This document shows positions 16,625-24,720 of a stretch of 42,539 nucleotides of DNA, piece after piece. The notes under the pieces were generated by a model. The model had not been told where the DNA came from, did no database searches, and was given only the letters and a program-made list of their open reading frames with translations. The stretch is from an uncultured Alphaproteobacteria bacterium (GTDB lineage: Bacteria; Pseudomonadota; Alphaproteobacteria; Rs-D84): the NCBI GenBank assembly GCA_946188105.1, contig CAMHTQ010000006.1:1-42539 (forward strand), in the 5' to 3' direction. Numbering within the stretch: the stretch's first letter is position 1; each line of letters opens with the position of its first letter. A program made the position numbers and the translations under genes.

Positions 16625-16646
16625 CACTTGGCAAAAAGGATTTGAT

Positions 16647-16778
16647 ATGAAATTTTTAAGTTCATTAAAAGCTTGGAAAAAACGCGGTGATATTAAACAA
16701 ATTCGTCGTGGTAAACAGGTTATCTTGATTGACCCAAAGAATCCTAAATTAAAGGCAAAACAGGGTTTCAAGAAATAA
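16647..16778 (+). CDS. rpmJ: 50S ribosomal protein bL36
   Basis: A 43-residue, very basic protein: MKFLSSLKAWKKRGD at the start, IRRGKQVILIDPKNPKLKAKQG at the end (the core RRGK-x-VILI-x-PKNPK-x-KAKQG). This is the Cys-free bL36 form found in alphaproteobacteria, which begins MK-x2-xSLK and ends NPRFKARQG; here R is K at both variable sites. AAAAGGA precedes the ATG. It stands alone with its own promoter and terminator, as this form often does, rather than in the spc operon. It lacks the zinc-binding Cys/His of the C+ type. Confidence 0.88.
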   Translation: MKFLSSLKAWKKRGDIKQIRRGKQVILIDPKNPKLKAKQGFKK

Positions 16779-16806
16779 GCTAAGGTTCTTTTAAACCAAT
16801 AAAAGA

Positions 16807-16830
16807 ATACCCATTTTTATGGGTATTTTT
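16807..16830 (+). terminator. rpmJ terminator
   Basis: ATACCCAT (16807-16814) with ATGGGTAT (16819-16826), then a T-run. It lies between convergent rpmJ and the SufD-like gene. Confidence 0.8.
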
Positions 16831-16832
16831 TA

Positions 16833-17522
16833 TTATTTTAATAAATCTATATCACTTGTAAAAGCTTCGCGTAAAACTTGTTTAACCTCTAATGATGTAA
16901 GTCCCGCGCCATATAAATATTCAATTTGTGGTTGGGTATAACTGGCGATGCTGGCACTGTGGGCGGCACTTTCTGGTACCGCAGATATTTTCTGAACTGG
17001 TTTAAATATTATTTTAGCATTTTTGTCAGCCATTGCTGAAAATTCAATATTTGAAATACAATCTTCACAATATTTGTAAATATGTGCCACACCCGACATA
17101 TCAGAAATTGAATCTTTGTATGCTAAAACCTTGGTTTGAACAGATATACCCGTTTTTCTGCATAAATGATAAGCATCCAGATTAAATTTCAAATTTCCTT
17201 TATTTTCTATAATAAAAAATCCTTTTAATATAGATTCAATACCACTGTTTTTAACAGATATATTTAATTCGGCATCCGCCCTAACCTTTATTTTACCAGA
17301 AATATAAATTGCCTGATTTTTAACATTTTCATCAATAATTATATCCAAATTATTTTTTCCAGATATTTCACCAACATAAATAAAATGCACAGGTAAATCA
17401 TAATTTTTGGAAATTTCACAACTATCCAGTGTAGATAATTCAGGAAAAAACACACCATCACGGAAAACAACAGTTTCCGCTGGGAAGGTTTTTATATTGA
17501 AATCTTGCCAAATGTATGTCAT
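16833..17522 (-). CDS. miniature SufD/SufB-like protein
   Basis: The C-terminal pattern AAHSASIASYTQPQIEYLYGAGLTSLEVKQ (core HSAS...QIEYLYGAGL) and the following LREAF match the conserved end of SufB/SufD, the beta-helix scaffold of the SUF iron-sulfur assembly complex. The middle is rich in short strands (IYISGKIKVRADAELNISV, KGFFIIENKGNLKFNL), as a beta-helix would be. At 229 residues it is about half of a normal SufD. Cys residues cluster at CRK and YCEDC. SufB, SufC and SufS are not nearby. It could be a reduced SufD working with SufBC elsewhere, or a diverged homologue. It is divergent from ychF with only 27 nt between the start codons. Confidence 0.65.
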   Translation of the reverse strand: MTYIWQDFNIKTFPAETVVFRDGVFFPELSTLDSCEISKNYDLPVHFIYVGEISGKNNLDIIIDENVKNQAIYISGKIKVRADAELNISVKNSGIESILKGFFIIENKGNLKFNLDAYHLCRKTGISVQTKVLAYKDSISDMSGVAHIYKYCEDCISNIEFSAMADKNAKIIFKPVQKISAVPESAAHSASIASYTQPQIEYLYGAGLTSLEVKQVLREAFTSDIDLLK

Positions 17523-17549
17523 ATTGCCTTTATTATAAAGGATTTTATT

Positions 17550-18629
17550 ATGGGATTCAATTGCGGAATTGTTGGTTTACCAAATGTAGGAAAATCTACA
17601 TTATTCAATGCTTTAACTCAAAGTGCGGCTGCCGATGCACAAAATTACCCTTTTTGTACTATCGAGCCAAACACCGGCCGAGTAGTTGTGCCAGACGAAA
17701 TGTTATTAAAATTGGCAGATGTCGATAAATCTGCAAAAATTATACCAACACAATTGGAAATTGTTGATATTGCAGGATTGGTCAAAGGCGCATCAACCGG
17801 CGAAGGATTGGGAAATAAATTCTTGGGCAATATTTTAGAAACAGATGCGATAATTCATGTTGTTCGTTGTTTTGAAAATGATGATATAGTTCATGTAAAT
17901 GGCAAAATTGATCCATTATCAGACATAGATACAATTGAAACAGAATTAATGTTGGCTGACCTTGAAAGTTTAGAAAAACAAATTAAAAATCTGGAAAAAA
18001 AGGCACACGGTCTGGATAAAAACGCAATTAAATTATTGGCCGATGCATCTGTTATTCGCGAAAATTTAACAAATGGAATACCTGCACGTGATTTGGATAT
18101 AGATGCAAAACCATTTAATTTATTGACTGCAAAGCCTGTTATTTTTGTATGTAATGTAGACGAGGCATCCGCGGCGACTGGCAATAATTTTTCAAAAATG
18201 GTTCAAGATAAATATGGGAATAAATCCCCAGTTTTAATTATTTCATCAAAAATAGAAATGGAAATTGCACAAATTGCAGATCCCGAAGAAAGAAAAATGT
18301 TCTTGGATGATTTAGGATTAAAACAAAGTGGTCTGGAACAGGTTATAAAAACAGGTTATAAAACATTGGGCTTGCAAACTTTTTATACCGTTGGACCAAA
18401 AGAAGCACATGCTTGGACAATAACTGCGGGTATGACCGCCCCCCAGGCAGCCGGAAAAATTCATACTGACTTTGAACGCGGATTTATTCGTGCCGAGGTT
18501 ATATCCCCAGATGATTATTTAACATATGGTGGCGAGGTTGCTGTAAAAGAGGCCGGCAAAATGCGTACAGTTGGTAAAGATTATGTAATGCAACCTGGCG
18601 ATATTTGTCATTTCTTGTTTAACGTGTAA
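17550..18629 (+). CDS. ychF: redox-regulated ribosome-associated ATPase YchF (OLA1 family)
   Basis: A 359-residue Obg-type P-loop protein that prefers ATP and binds ribosomes. Seen: G1 GLPNVGKST (residues 8-16), switch region with IEPNTGRV, G3 DIAGLVKGAS, the altered G4 (NVDE in place of NKxD, the reason for ATP use), a coiled-coil insertion LESLEKQIKNLEKKA, and a C-terminal TGS domain with TVGPKEAHAWTI. The start at 17550 is chosen because AAAGGA lies 8 nt upstream and YchF proteins begin just before the P-loop; a reading from 17505 would overlap the divergent gene. Confidence 0.95.
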   Translation: MGFNCGIVGLPNVGKSTLFNALTQSAAADAQNYPFCTIEPNTGRVVVPDEMLLKLADVDKSAKIIPTQLEIVDIAGLVKGASTGEGLGNKFLGNILETDAIIHVVRCFENDDIVHVNGKIDPLSDIDTIETELMLADLESLEKQIKNLEKKAHGLDKNAIKLLADASVIRENLTNGIPARDLDIDAKPFNLLTAKPVIFVCNVDEASAATGNNFSKMVQDKYGNKSPVLIISSKIEMEIAQIADPEERKMFLDDLGLKQSGLEQVIKTGYKTLGLQTFYTVGPKEAHAWTITAGMTAPQAAGKIHTDFERGFIRAEVISPDDYLTYGGEVAVKEAGKMRTVGKDYVMQPGDICHFLFNV

Positions 18630-18656
18630 AACTTGATAAATATAAAGGAAAATAAA

Positions 18657-18902
18657 ATGTCCAAAGGTAATTATTACAGTGGTTCACCAATTGGCACAAG
18701 AATTGTTGATGATGGTCGTATAGACGAATTTATGGCAAAATACCTTATATGGATTTTATTGAGTGGTGCAATTGGTTTGGGTGTTTTATTTTATAAAGGA
18801 ATAAAAAAAGAAGAAAATAAACCAACAAAAACAGAACAAGTTATGAATAAACCCGTTAAACCACAAAATGTTATTGCATATAATAATGTACACACATTAT
18901 AA
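18657..18902 (+). CDS. small single-pass membrane protein
   Basis: Not recognised. The 81-residue product starts at the ATG after AAAGGAAAATAAA; a hydrophilic Gly/Ser-rich N-terminus (SKGNYYSGSPIGTRIVDDGR) is followed by one membrane helix at about 29-47 (YLIWILLSGAIGLGVLFY), a run of basic then acidic residues (KGIKKEENK) and a Pro/Lys/Thr tail. By charge the C-terminus is probably cytoplasmic. It lies 27 nt behind ychF and is likely co-transcribed. Nothing suggests a specific function. Confidence 0.6.
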   Translation: MSKGNYYSGSPIGTRIVDDGRIDEFMAKYLIWILLSGAIGLGVLFYKGIKKEENKPTKTEQVMNKPVKPQNVIAYNNVHTL

Positions 18903-19099
18903 ATAAAACTGTTAATAAATACCGGTATTTTTGTATATTTTTATCAAAAACACCGGTAATTTTTTTGTTTTTTAATCGCGGCTGTGCTTTGCACAGACGG
19001 ACCCGGTATTTTTAATCAAATTGTTAAAAAAAGCCGGTATTTTTTATTCTCAATTTATTTTTCCTAACAACACAAATAAATACATAAAAATATATAAAA
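18903..19099. repeat. cluster of terminator-like and palindromic repeats
   Basis: Between the two small genes are several related pieces: TACCGGTA (18920-18927 area) and CACCGGTAATTTTTTT (about 18950-18965); the element TCGCGGCTGTG...CACAGACGGA (18976-19001), whose inner arms CTGTGC/GCACAG pair perfectly; and GCCGGTATTTTTT (about 19033-19045). The last piece belongs to a 31-bp direct repeat (19009-19039) found again at 19650-19680. Confidence 0.55.
19009..19039 (+). repeat. 31-bp direct repeat, left copy
   Basis: Identical over 31 bp to 19650-19680. It begins with five T and TAATCAAATTGTT, followed by seven A and ends GCCGGTA. The two copies flank the lipoprotein-like gene and its promoter. 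Confidence 0.85.
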
Positions 19100-19100
19100 T

Positions 19101-19128
19101 TTGACATTTATTATTTTTGTGATAATTT
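19101..19128 (+). promoter_or_regulatory. possible promoter of the 19160 gene
   Basis: A perfect TTGACA (19101-19106) is followed by TGTGATAAT (GATAAT at 19121-19126). The spacing is short (14 nt) for that -10, or 16 nt if TAATTT is used, so this is tentative. Confidence 0.4.
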
Positions 19129-19159
19129 TTCTACAAACTTATAAACAAAAGGTTAATAA

Positions 19160-19627
19160 ATGAAAAAAACACAAATAACCCAAGAAACACAAAAAAGTGG
19201 TTATATAACTTTCGCTGGTGGAACCGCTGCGATGCTTGTTTTTTTATTGATGTTTGGTTGCAGTGTTGCAAGAACACCACAAAAACAAAATCCAATCAAG
19301 GAAACCAAGGTCCAAGAACCTTATGTTCCAACTATTAAATTTACTGATACAAAAACAATAAGTATCAGTGAAAATACTAAAACATTATCAAAAAAAGATT
19401 ACGCATTTATTTACAGAATTTTTGGCAATGTGAAAATTGTCACAGATGAACAAAGTAATGTAAAACAAGATATAACCGTTGTATCAAACAATAAAGATGT
19501 TAAATCAGATATAATGAATGCGGACAAATTAAACCAAATTTTTGATAAAGAAAAAACGCAATTAACAAAACAAGATTCAGCGTTTTTATACAGAATATTT
19601 GGCGATTATAAAGTTCCATCTAAATAA
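19160..19627 (+). CDS. lipoprotein-like protein with a duplicated YRIFG motif
   Basis: Not recognised. The 155 residues have a 15-residue polar lead, a hydrophobic segment (TAAMLVFLLMFGCS) ending in a lipobox-like FGC, then a Lys/Thr/Asn-rich mature part. Two copies of one motif are plain: LSKKDYAFIYRIFGNVKIV (about 78-96) and LTKQDSAFLYRIFGDYKVP (about 133-151), spaced about 55 residues apart, the second ending the protein. The repeat suggests a small binding or self-association module. AAAAGGTTAATAA precedes the ATG. The gene lies exactly between the two copies of the 31-bp repeat. Confidence 0.6.
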   Translation: MKKTQITQETQKSGYITFAGGTAAMLVFLLMFGCSVARTPQKQNPIKETKVQEPYVPTIKFTDTKTISISENTKTLSKKDYAFIYRIFGNVKIVTDEQSNVKQDITVVSNNKDVKSDIMNADKLNQIFDKEKTQLTKQDSAFLYRIFGDYKVPSK

Positions 19628-19649
19628 ACTTGTTTATAAAACCAAATAT

Positions 19650-19680
19650 TTTTTAATCAAATTGTTAAAAAAAGCCGGTA
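19650..19680 (+). repeat. 31-bp direct repeat, right copy
   Basis: Exact copy of 19009-19039. It ends 3 nt before the dnaG stop codon at 19684, so read on the minus strand it also forms the 3' flank of the dnaG operon, where CCGGC followed by seven T may act as a weak terminator. Confidence 0.85.
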
Positions 19681-19683
19681 AAT

Positions 19684-21300
19684 TTACTCGATATAAAGCA
19701 ATTTTTCTAACTTGCTGTTAACCCCAGCAATTTTATCTTTTAATTCCTGAATTTCTTCGTTGGTATAAAATTCACCATTTATACGACCAGCGATTTTTGC
19801 TTTTAATTCTGATTCTAAACTTTCCAAATATTTTTTTAATTTAACCGATACGATAAATTTTTCTGCCTGTTTTTCATTCCATCCTAAATCTGGTGCATCC
19901 GCATCAAAAGATATATTCAAACTGGCTAAAAATTCTGCATATTGACTCGCCAAATTTTCAAATTTATTAACAATATAAATCAAAGTATTTTTTGTAACCA
20001 AATCAGTATCCGGTACTTTTATATTTAGCACATCAGATTTTTTACTTTTTCGCCATTCATTAAATTCACGACTTTTAAATTCTTGTTCATATTCGTATTG
20101 TAATTTTTTATCAGTAATTTTTTTCAATTCAGAACTTAAAAATTTTTCTGCCTGAACACGTCCCCCAGGTGTCGAAACCAGAAAACTGGCATTGACATTT
20201 TTCCACATAAAATCAATCAATGACAATGAATCATCTATAATTTTATTCATTGCATCTGTTCCGCCTGATTTTAAAACCTCGTCAGGATCCTTACCACCTG
20301 TTACAAATGCAAAACGCACATCTGAATTATCTCGAATAAAAGGTAAAACTATTCCACATGCACGTGCCGCAGCCTTTTGTCCAGCGCCATCCCCATCAAA
20401 ACAGAAAATAATATTTCGATTTGATTTACAAAGTAATGCTATATGATCTTCGGTCAATGCGGTTCCCAATGGTGCAACTGTTTCACCAAAACCATGAACC
20501 TGCATTTGAATTGCGTCAATTTGTCCTTCGACAACAATACTGCGATTTTTTCTATAAATTTCTTCCCTGGCAAAATTAAATCCGAATATTGTTTGTCTTT
20601 TATGGAATAATTCTGTATCAGTTGTGTTTATATATTTTGGCTCAGATCCATCTAAACTACGTCCAGAAAAAGCGATAACTTGACCTTTTGGATTAAATAT
20701 AGGGAACATCAATTTATGACGGAAAAAATCGTATAAACCATAATCACCACGACGCACCAATCCAGTTGCTAATAAATTATTTTGTTTTATATCAACAAAT
20801 TTATTTGCAATTAAATTATTTTTTGGAGCATAACCCAACCGATATTTTTTAATCATTTCGTCTGTGAAACCACGACCACGAATATAATTCAATGCATCTG
20901 CACCGGCATCTGTAAATAATAATTTTTGATATTCAGAACATGCTTTTTCACATATATCAAAATAAGAATTTTCTGCGGCGACACGTTCAGGTGATTTTTG
21001 CTGCACAGTTGGCATTTTTATACCGGCCATATCCGCCAATTCTTGCAATGCAGTTTTGAATTCGACATGTTCGGTATTCATTGTAAAAGAAATAATATCG
21101 CCATGTGCACCACAACCGAAACAATGGTAAAATCCTTTTTCTTCATTAACAGAAAAAGAAGGTGTTTTTTCATTATGAAAAGGACAGCATCCCCAATAAT
21201 TTTGACCTTTTTTTGTTAATGGGACACGACGTCCAATCACATCAACCAATGATAATCTGGCACGTAATTCATCAACAAAATTATTATCGTACTTTGCCAA
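19684..21300 (-). CDS. dnaG: DNA primase
   Basis: DnaG makes RNA primers at the replication fork. The 538 residues show the CHC2 zinc domain (C39-x2-H42 and C60-x2-C63, GCCPFHNEKTPSF and YHCFGCGAHGD), the RNA-polymerase basic domain with YRLGYAP and FSGRSLDG, the toprim motifs VVEGQIDAIQM and CFDGDGAGQKAA, and a reduced C-terminal DnaB-binding region. Length is shorter than E. coli (581), mostly at the C-terminus. The start abuts the topA stop (21301), and it is the last gene of the mreC-to-dnaG run. rpoD, its usual partner, is not present. Confidence 0.95.
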   Translation of the reverse strand: MAKYDNNFVDELRARLSLVDVIGRRVPLTKKGQNYWGCCPFHNEKTPSFSVNEEKGFYHCFGCGAHGDIISFTMNTEHVEFKTALQELADMAGIKMPTVQQKSPERVAAENSYFDICEKACSEYQKLLFTDAGADALNYIRGRGFTDEMIKKYRLGYAPKNNLIANKFVDIKQNNLLATGLVRRGDYGLYDFFRHKLMFPIFNPKGQVIAFSGRSLDGSEPKYINTTDTELFHKRQTIFGFNFAREEIYRKNRSIVVEGQIDAIQMQVHGFGETVAPLGTALTEDHIALLCKSNRNIIFCFDGDGAGQKAAARACGIVLPFIRDNSDVRFAFVTGGKDPDEVLKSGGTDAMNKIIDDSLSLIDFMWKNVNASFLVSTPGGRVQAEKFLSSELKKITDKKLQYEYEQEFKSREFNEWRKSKKSDVLNIKVPDTDLVTKNTLIYIVNKFENLASQYAEFLASLNISFDADAPDLGWNEKQAEKFIVSVKLKKYLESLESELKAKIAGRINGEFYTNEEIQELKDKIAGVNSKLEKLLYIE

Positions 21301-23571
21301 TTATTTTTTCCCTTTACCGAATGATTTTTTTGGTGCCGATTTTTTTGAGTTTATCAGTTCAATAGCGGTTGCCAAATCTGGTTTTTCTTTGACCGAAACA
21401 TTTACTTTATTAGAAGAAATGTATGGGCCATAACGTCCAGTTGCATAAAATAAAATCTTTTGTTTTGTTGTCGGATTTTCGCCTAATTCTTCGGCAACAG
21501 CACCAGCTGTTTTTTTATCCAATAAATCTTTTGCAATTTCCAATGTTATTGTATCCGCAGTATAACCACGTGCCGCCGCATTTTGCTTACCATTTGAAAC
21601 ATATGGACCAAATTTACCAGATGGATAAAATGTAATACCTTCATCTAAATCAATAGGTGTATTTGGCTGTTTTTCTGTATCTTGTTGTTTAATATCAACC
21701 TCGCCTTCGCCACCAATTCTTAAAGTATAATCGCAATCTGGATAATTATTACACCCAATAAATGCACCGAATTTAGAAAGTTTTATTCCCAAAACACCAC
21801 CACATTTTGGACATGTTATTTTATCATCTGGGAATAAATGTTGTTTCATAAATTCATTTATAACATCAATAATTTCAGATGTTTTAATACCACGTGCTGC
21901 CTCGATAGTGTTTTCTGTTGGTGTCCAGAATTCGTTCAAAGCAGTCAATTTATCATTTTTACCATTAGACACATCATCCAAAGTATCTTCGGTTTTTGCA
22001 GTAAAATTCACATCAACCAAATCAGTAAAATATTTTGATAAATATGCGGTTATAATCCATCCAGCCGATGTTGGATGAAAACGATGTTGTTTATCTTGTT
22101 CAACATATTTTCTATCAACAATCGTTGACATAATTGTTGCGTATGTTGATGGACGACCAATTCCTAATTCTTCTAATTTTTTAACCAATGATGCTTCGGT
22201 AAATCTGGCAGGTGGTTGTGTAAAGTGTTGTTCCGGCAAGAATTTGTTGATATTGATTTTATCACCAATTTCCAGTTGTGGTAATTTTACACTTTCATCA
22301 TCTGACTCATCATCTTTGGTTTCATTATATATTTTCATAAAACCATCAAATGTGCATGTTGTTCCAACACTGTGGAAAAGAGCATCCGTATTTTCAGGTT
22401 TAATATCCACAGCCACAGAATCAAATTCTGCATTACACATTTGACAAGCAATAGTTCTTTTCCAAATCAAATTGTATAATTTTTCTTCATCCCCAGATAA
22501 ATTTTTTGCCGCATCTAAAAAGTGTGTTGGGCGAATTGCCTCGTGTGCCTCTTGTGCATTTTTTGATTTTGTAACATAAATATTTGGTGATTTTGGCAAG
22601 AATTTATCACCATATGTTTTTGAAATATATTCACGAATTTCAGCCACAGCATCATTAGATAAATTTGTTGCGTCGGTTCTCATATATGTAATAAAACCTT
22701 GTTCATACAACTTTTGTGCGGTTGCCATTGTGCGCTTTGATGAAAAATATAATTTTCTAGCGGCCTCTTGTTGCAGAGTACTGGTTGTAAACGGTGCAAA
22801 TGCTTTGCGTGATGTTTTCTTTTTTTCAATATTTACAACACTGGCGTTAATCACAGGTTCGCCTAATTTTTGTAAAATAGAATCAACCGCATCTTTATCA
22901 GCAATAGTTGTTTTTTCAATCTTTTTACCATCAAACTTTGTAAGCCCAGATTTGAAAGAAAATCCAGATTTATCAGAAACCTCGGCATCCAATGACCAAT
23001 ATTCTTGGGGACGGAATGCCTCAATCTCGCGTTCACGATCAACAACCAATTTAACTGCAACAGATTGAACACGACCTGCGGATTTACCTAAATTTCTACG
23101 CCATAACAATGGAGAAATACTAAAACCAATCAAATAATCCAAGGCTCTACGCACAATATATGCATCAACCAAATTCAAATCGATTTCGCGTGGTTCTTTG
23201 ATAGCCGCCATCACAGCATTTTTTGTAATTTCATGGAAAGCAACACGATAAACAGGTTTTCCAGATAAAACTTTTTTCGATTTCAAAATATCTAAAATAT
23301 GCCATGCAATAGCCTCACCCTCGCGATCCGGATCGGATGCCAAATAGACAGCATCAGCATTTTTAACCAAATCAACAATCAACTTTATCTGCTTTTCTTT
23401 ACCTGGCATAATTTGCCAACGCATTTTGAAATCATGTTGGGTATCAACACTGCCATTTTCAGGAACCAAATCACGTACATGCCCAACGGATGCAATAACC
23501 TTCCAGCCTGCCCCCAGGTATTTTTCAATTGTTTTCGCTTTTGATGGAGATTCTACAATTAGTAAATTCAT
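21301..23571 (-). CDS. topA: DNA topoisomerase I
   Basis: Type IA topoisomerase that removes negative supercoils through a 5'-phosphotyrosine. The 756 residues include the toprim start LLIVESPSKAKTIEKYLG, SDPDREGEAIAWH near 79-91, the active site ITYMRTD with Tyr296 and Arg298, RPSTYATIM, one four-Cys zinc element (CPKCGG...CNNYPDC) and a C-terminal pair of GPYVS/GPYIS repeat modules typical of alphaproteobacterial TopA, ending in a Lys-rich tail. It follows rodA by 3 nt. Being in an operon with elongation genes is unusual; dprA, the common neighbour, is not seen. Confidence 0.96.
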   Translation of the reverse strand: MNLLIVESPSKAKTIEKYLGAGWKVIASVGHVRDLVPENGSVDTQHDFKMRWQIMPGKEKQIKLIVDLVKNADAVYLASDPDREGEAIAWHILDILKSKKVLSGKPVYRVAFHEITKNAVMAAIKEPREIDLNLVDAYIVRRALDYLIGFSISPLLWRRNLGKSAGRVQSVAVKLVVDREREIEAFRPQEYWSLDAEVSDKSGFSFKSGLTKFDGKKIEKTTIADKDAVDSILQKLGEPVINASVVNIEKKKTSRKAFAPFTTSTLQQEAARKLYFSSKRTMATAQKLYEQGFITYMRTDATNLSNDAVAEIREYISKTYGDKFLPKSPNIYVTKSKNAQEAHEAIRPTHFLDAAKNLSGDEEKLYNLIWKRTIACQMCNAEFDSVAVDIKPENTDALFHSVGTTCTFDGFMKIYNETKDDESDDESVKLPQLEIGDKININKFLPEQHFTQPPARFTEASLVKKLEELGIGRPSTYATIMSTIVDRKYVEQDKQHRFHPTSAGWIITAYLSKYFTDLVDVNFTAKTEDTLDDVSNGKNDKLTALNEFWTPTENTIEAARGIKTSEIIDVINEFMKQHLFPDDKITCPKCGGVLGIKLSKFGAFIGCNNYPDCDYTLRIGGEGEVDIKQQDTEKQPNTPIDLDEGITFYPSGKFGPYVSNGKQNAAARGYTADTITLEIAKDLLDKKTAGAVAEELGENPTTKQKILFYATGRYGPYISSNKVNVSVKEKPDLATAIELINSKKSAPKKSFGKGKK

Positions 23572-23574
23572 CTC

Positions 23575-24720
23575 TTAACTTCCTTTTGCAGATAATTGTT
23601 GATCTTTATTTATATGTGCATTTTGGCAAAGTCCAAAACCAAACATCAGTGATAATAAACTGCTGCCACCAAATGACATTAACGGTAATGGCACACCAAC
23701 GGTTGGTAATAAACCCAATACCATAGAGATATTTATAAAATAATAAATGAAAAAGTTCAACATAAAACCAAAACACACCAATTGACCAAATCTGTTTTTG
23801 CATGTTTTAGCACACCAAAACAGGACCAAAATAATCCAAGTATAGATAAATAACAGTATAAATGCCCCAACAAAACCAAACTCTTCACCTAACATAGTGA
23901 ATATAAAATCGGTTTGTTTTTCTGGCAAGAAAGATTGCTGGGATTGTGTCCCCTGCATATACCCTTTGCCGAACACCCCACCCGATCCAAACGCAATTTT
24001 TGCCTGGTTTATCTGATAACCCGTCCCGCGTGAGTCATGTTCAGGGTTGATAAATGTAATAATTCTGTCTCGTTGATAATCGTGTAATCCGCCAAACCAA
24101 ACAACCGGAGCCGCCAATACCCCCAATATTCCGAAAATAAAGAACCATTTCTTTTGAGCACCCACAATATAAAACATACCAAACATAATCATCAATATTG
24201 ACAATGCCGTTCCCAAATCTGGTTGTGCAACAATCAAAACAAATGGAACAAATGTCATACATATTGGTGCAATATAATTTTTTGACTGGGTCAGTTCAAC
24301 AGAATTCATCCAAGCAAAATATCTGGCCAATGCCAAAACCAAAGCAATTTTTATAAATTCAGATGGTTGGATATTTATGAATCCCAACTTTAACCAACGT
24401 TGAGCTCCCATACCAACATCACCAACAAAAGTTACTAAAACAATCAAAATAAATGCCAAGATATAGATGGTATATGCGGACTTTAACCAAGTTTTTATAT
24501 TTGAAAAAGCGACCCAGAAAAACACACCAAAACCAACCAAGATTTTTAACAATTGTGGTGCGGCATATGGTTGCCAGCTGCCACCACCGGCTGAAAACAA
24601 AACCATAACAGAAATGGCCAAAACAATACATATAGGTAAAAATAATCCCCATAAAAAACGTGAAAGTTTTTCAGACAATGTCATCATATTTGCATTTGAA
24701 ACACGTGTTTGATGAATCAT
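23575..24720 (-). CDS. rodA: peptidoglycan glycosyltransferase RodA (SEDS family)
   Basis: RodA polymerises glycan strands for cell elongation together with PBP2. The 381 residues have about ten membrane helices and the SEDS signatures QPSEFIKIALVLALARYF, AQPDLGTALSILM, the catalytic loop LPEKQTDFIFTMLGEEFGFVG (core TDFIF, holding the essential Asp), and PLPLMSFGGSSLL near the end. Its start overlaps the mrdA stop by 1 nt, so RodA and its cognate transpeptidase are translated together. The first 12 residues before the MM pair are of uncertain use; starting at the ATG for the second Met is possible. Confidence 0.95.
   Translation of the reverse strand: MIHQTRVSNANMMTLSEKLSRFLWGLFLPICIVLAISVMVLFSAGGGSWQPYAAPQLLKILVGFGVFFWVAFSNIKTWLKSAYTIYILAFILIVLVTFVGDVGMGAQRWLKLGFINIQPSEFIKIALVLALARYFAWMNSVELTQSKNYIAPICMTFVPFVLIVAQPDLGTALSILMIMFGMFYIVGAQKKWFFIFGILGVLAAPVVWFGGLHDYQRDRIITFINPEHDSRGTGYQINQAKIAFGSGGVFGKGYMQGTQSQQSFLPEKQTDFIFTMLGEEFGFVGAFILLFIYTWIILVLFWCAKTCKNRFGQLVCFGFMLNFFIYYFINISMVLGLLPTVGVPLPLMSFGGSSLLSLMFGFGLCQNAHINKDQQLSAKGS

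Larger units (their letters stand above)
16339..16646. other. 307-bp AT-rich divergent region with repeated GTTAAAAA
   Basis: No gene. The stretch between virB3 and rpmJ is almost entirely A and T, and holds many copies of (T)GTTAA(AAA) on both strands (for example near 16370, 16381, 16413, 16423, 16510, 16521 and 16605). It contains the two opposed promoters listed separately. No clear DnaA box was seen, so a replication origin is not claimed. Confidence 0.5.

Noticed and set aside
16339..16646. Replication origin
   Set aside because: AT-rich with repeats, but no DnaA box, dnaA, dnaN or parAB nearby; base skew could not be computed.
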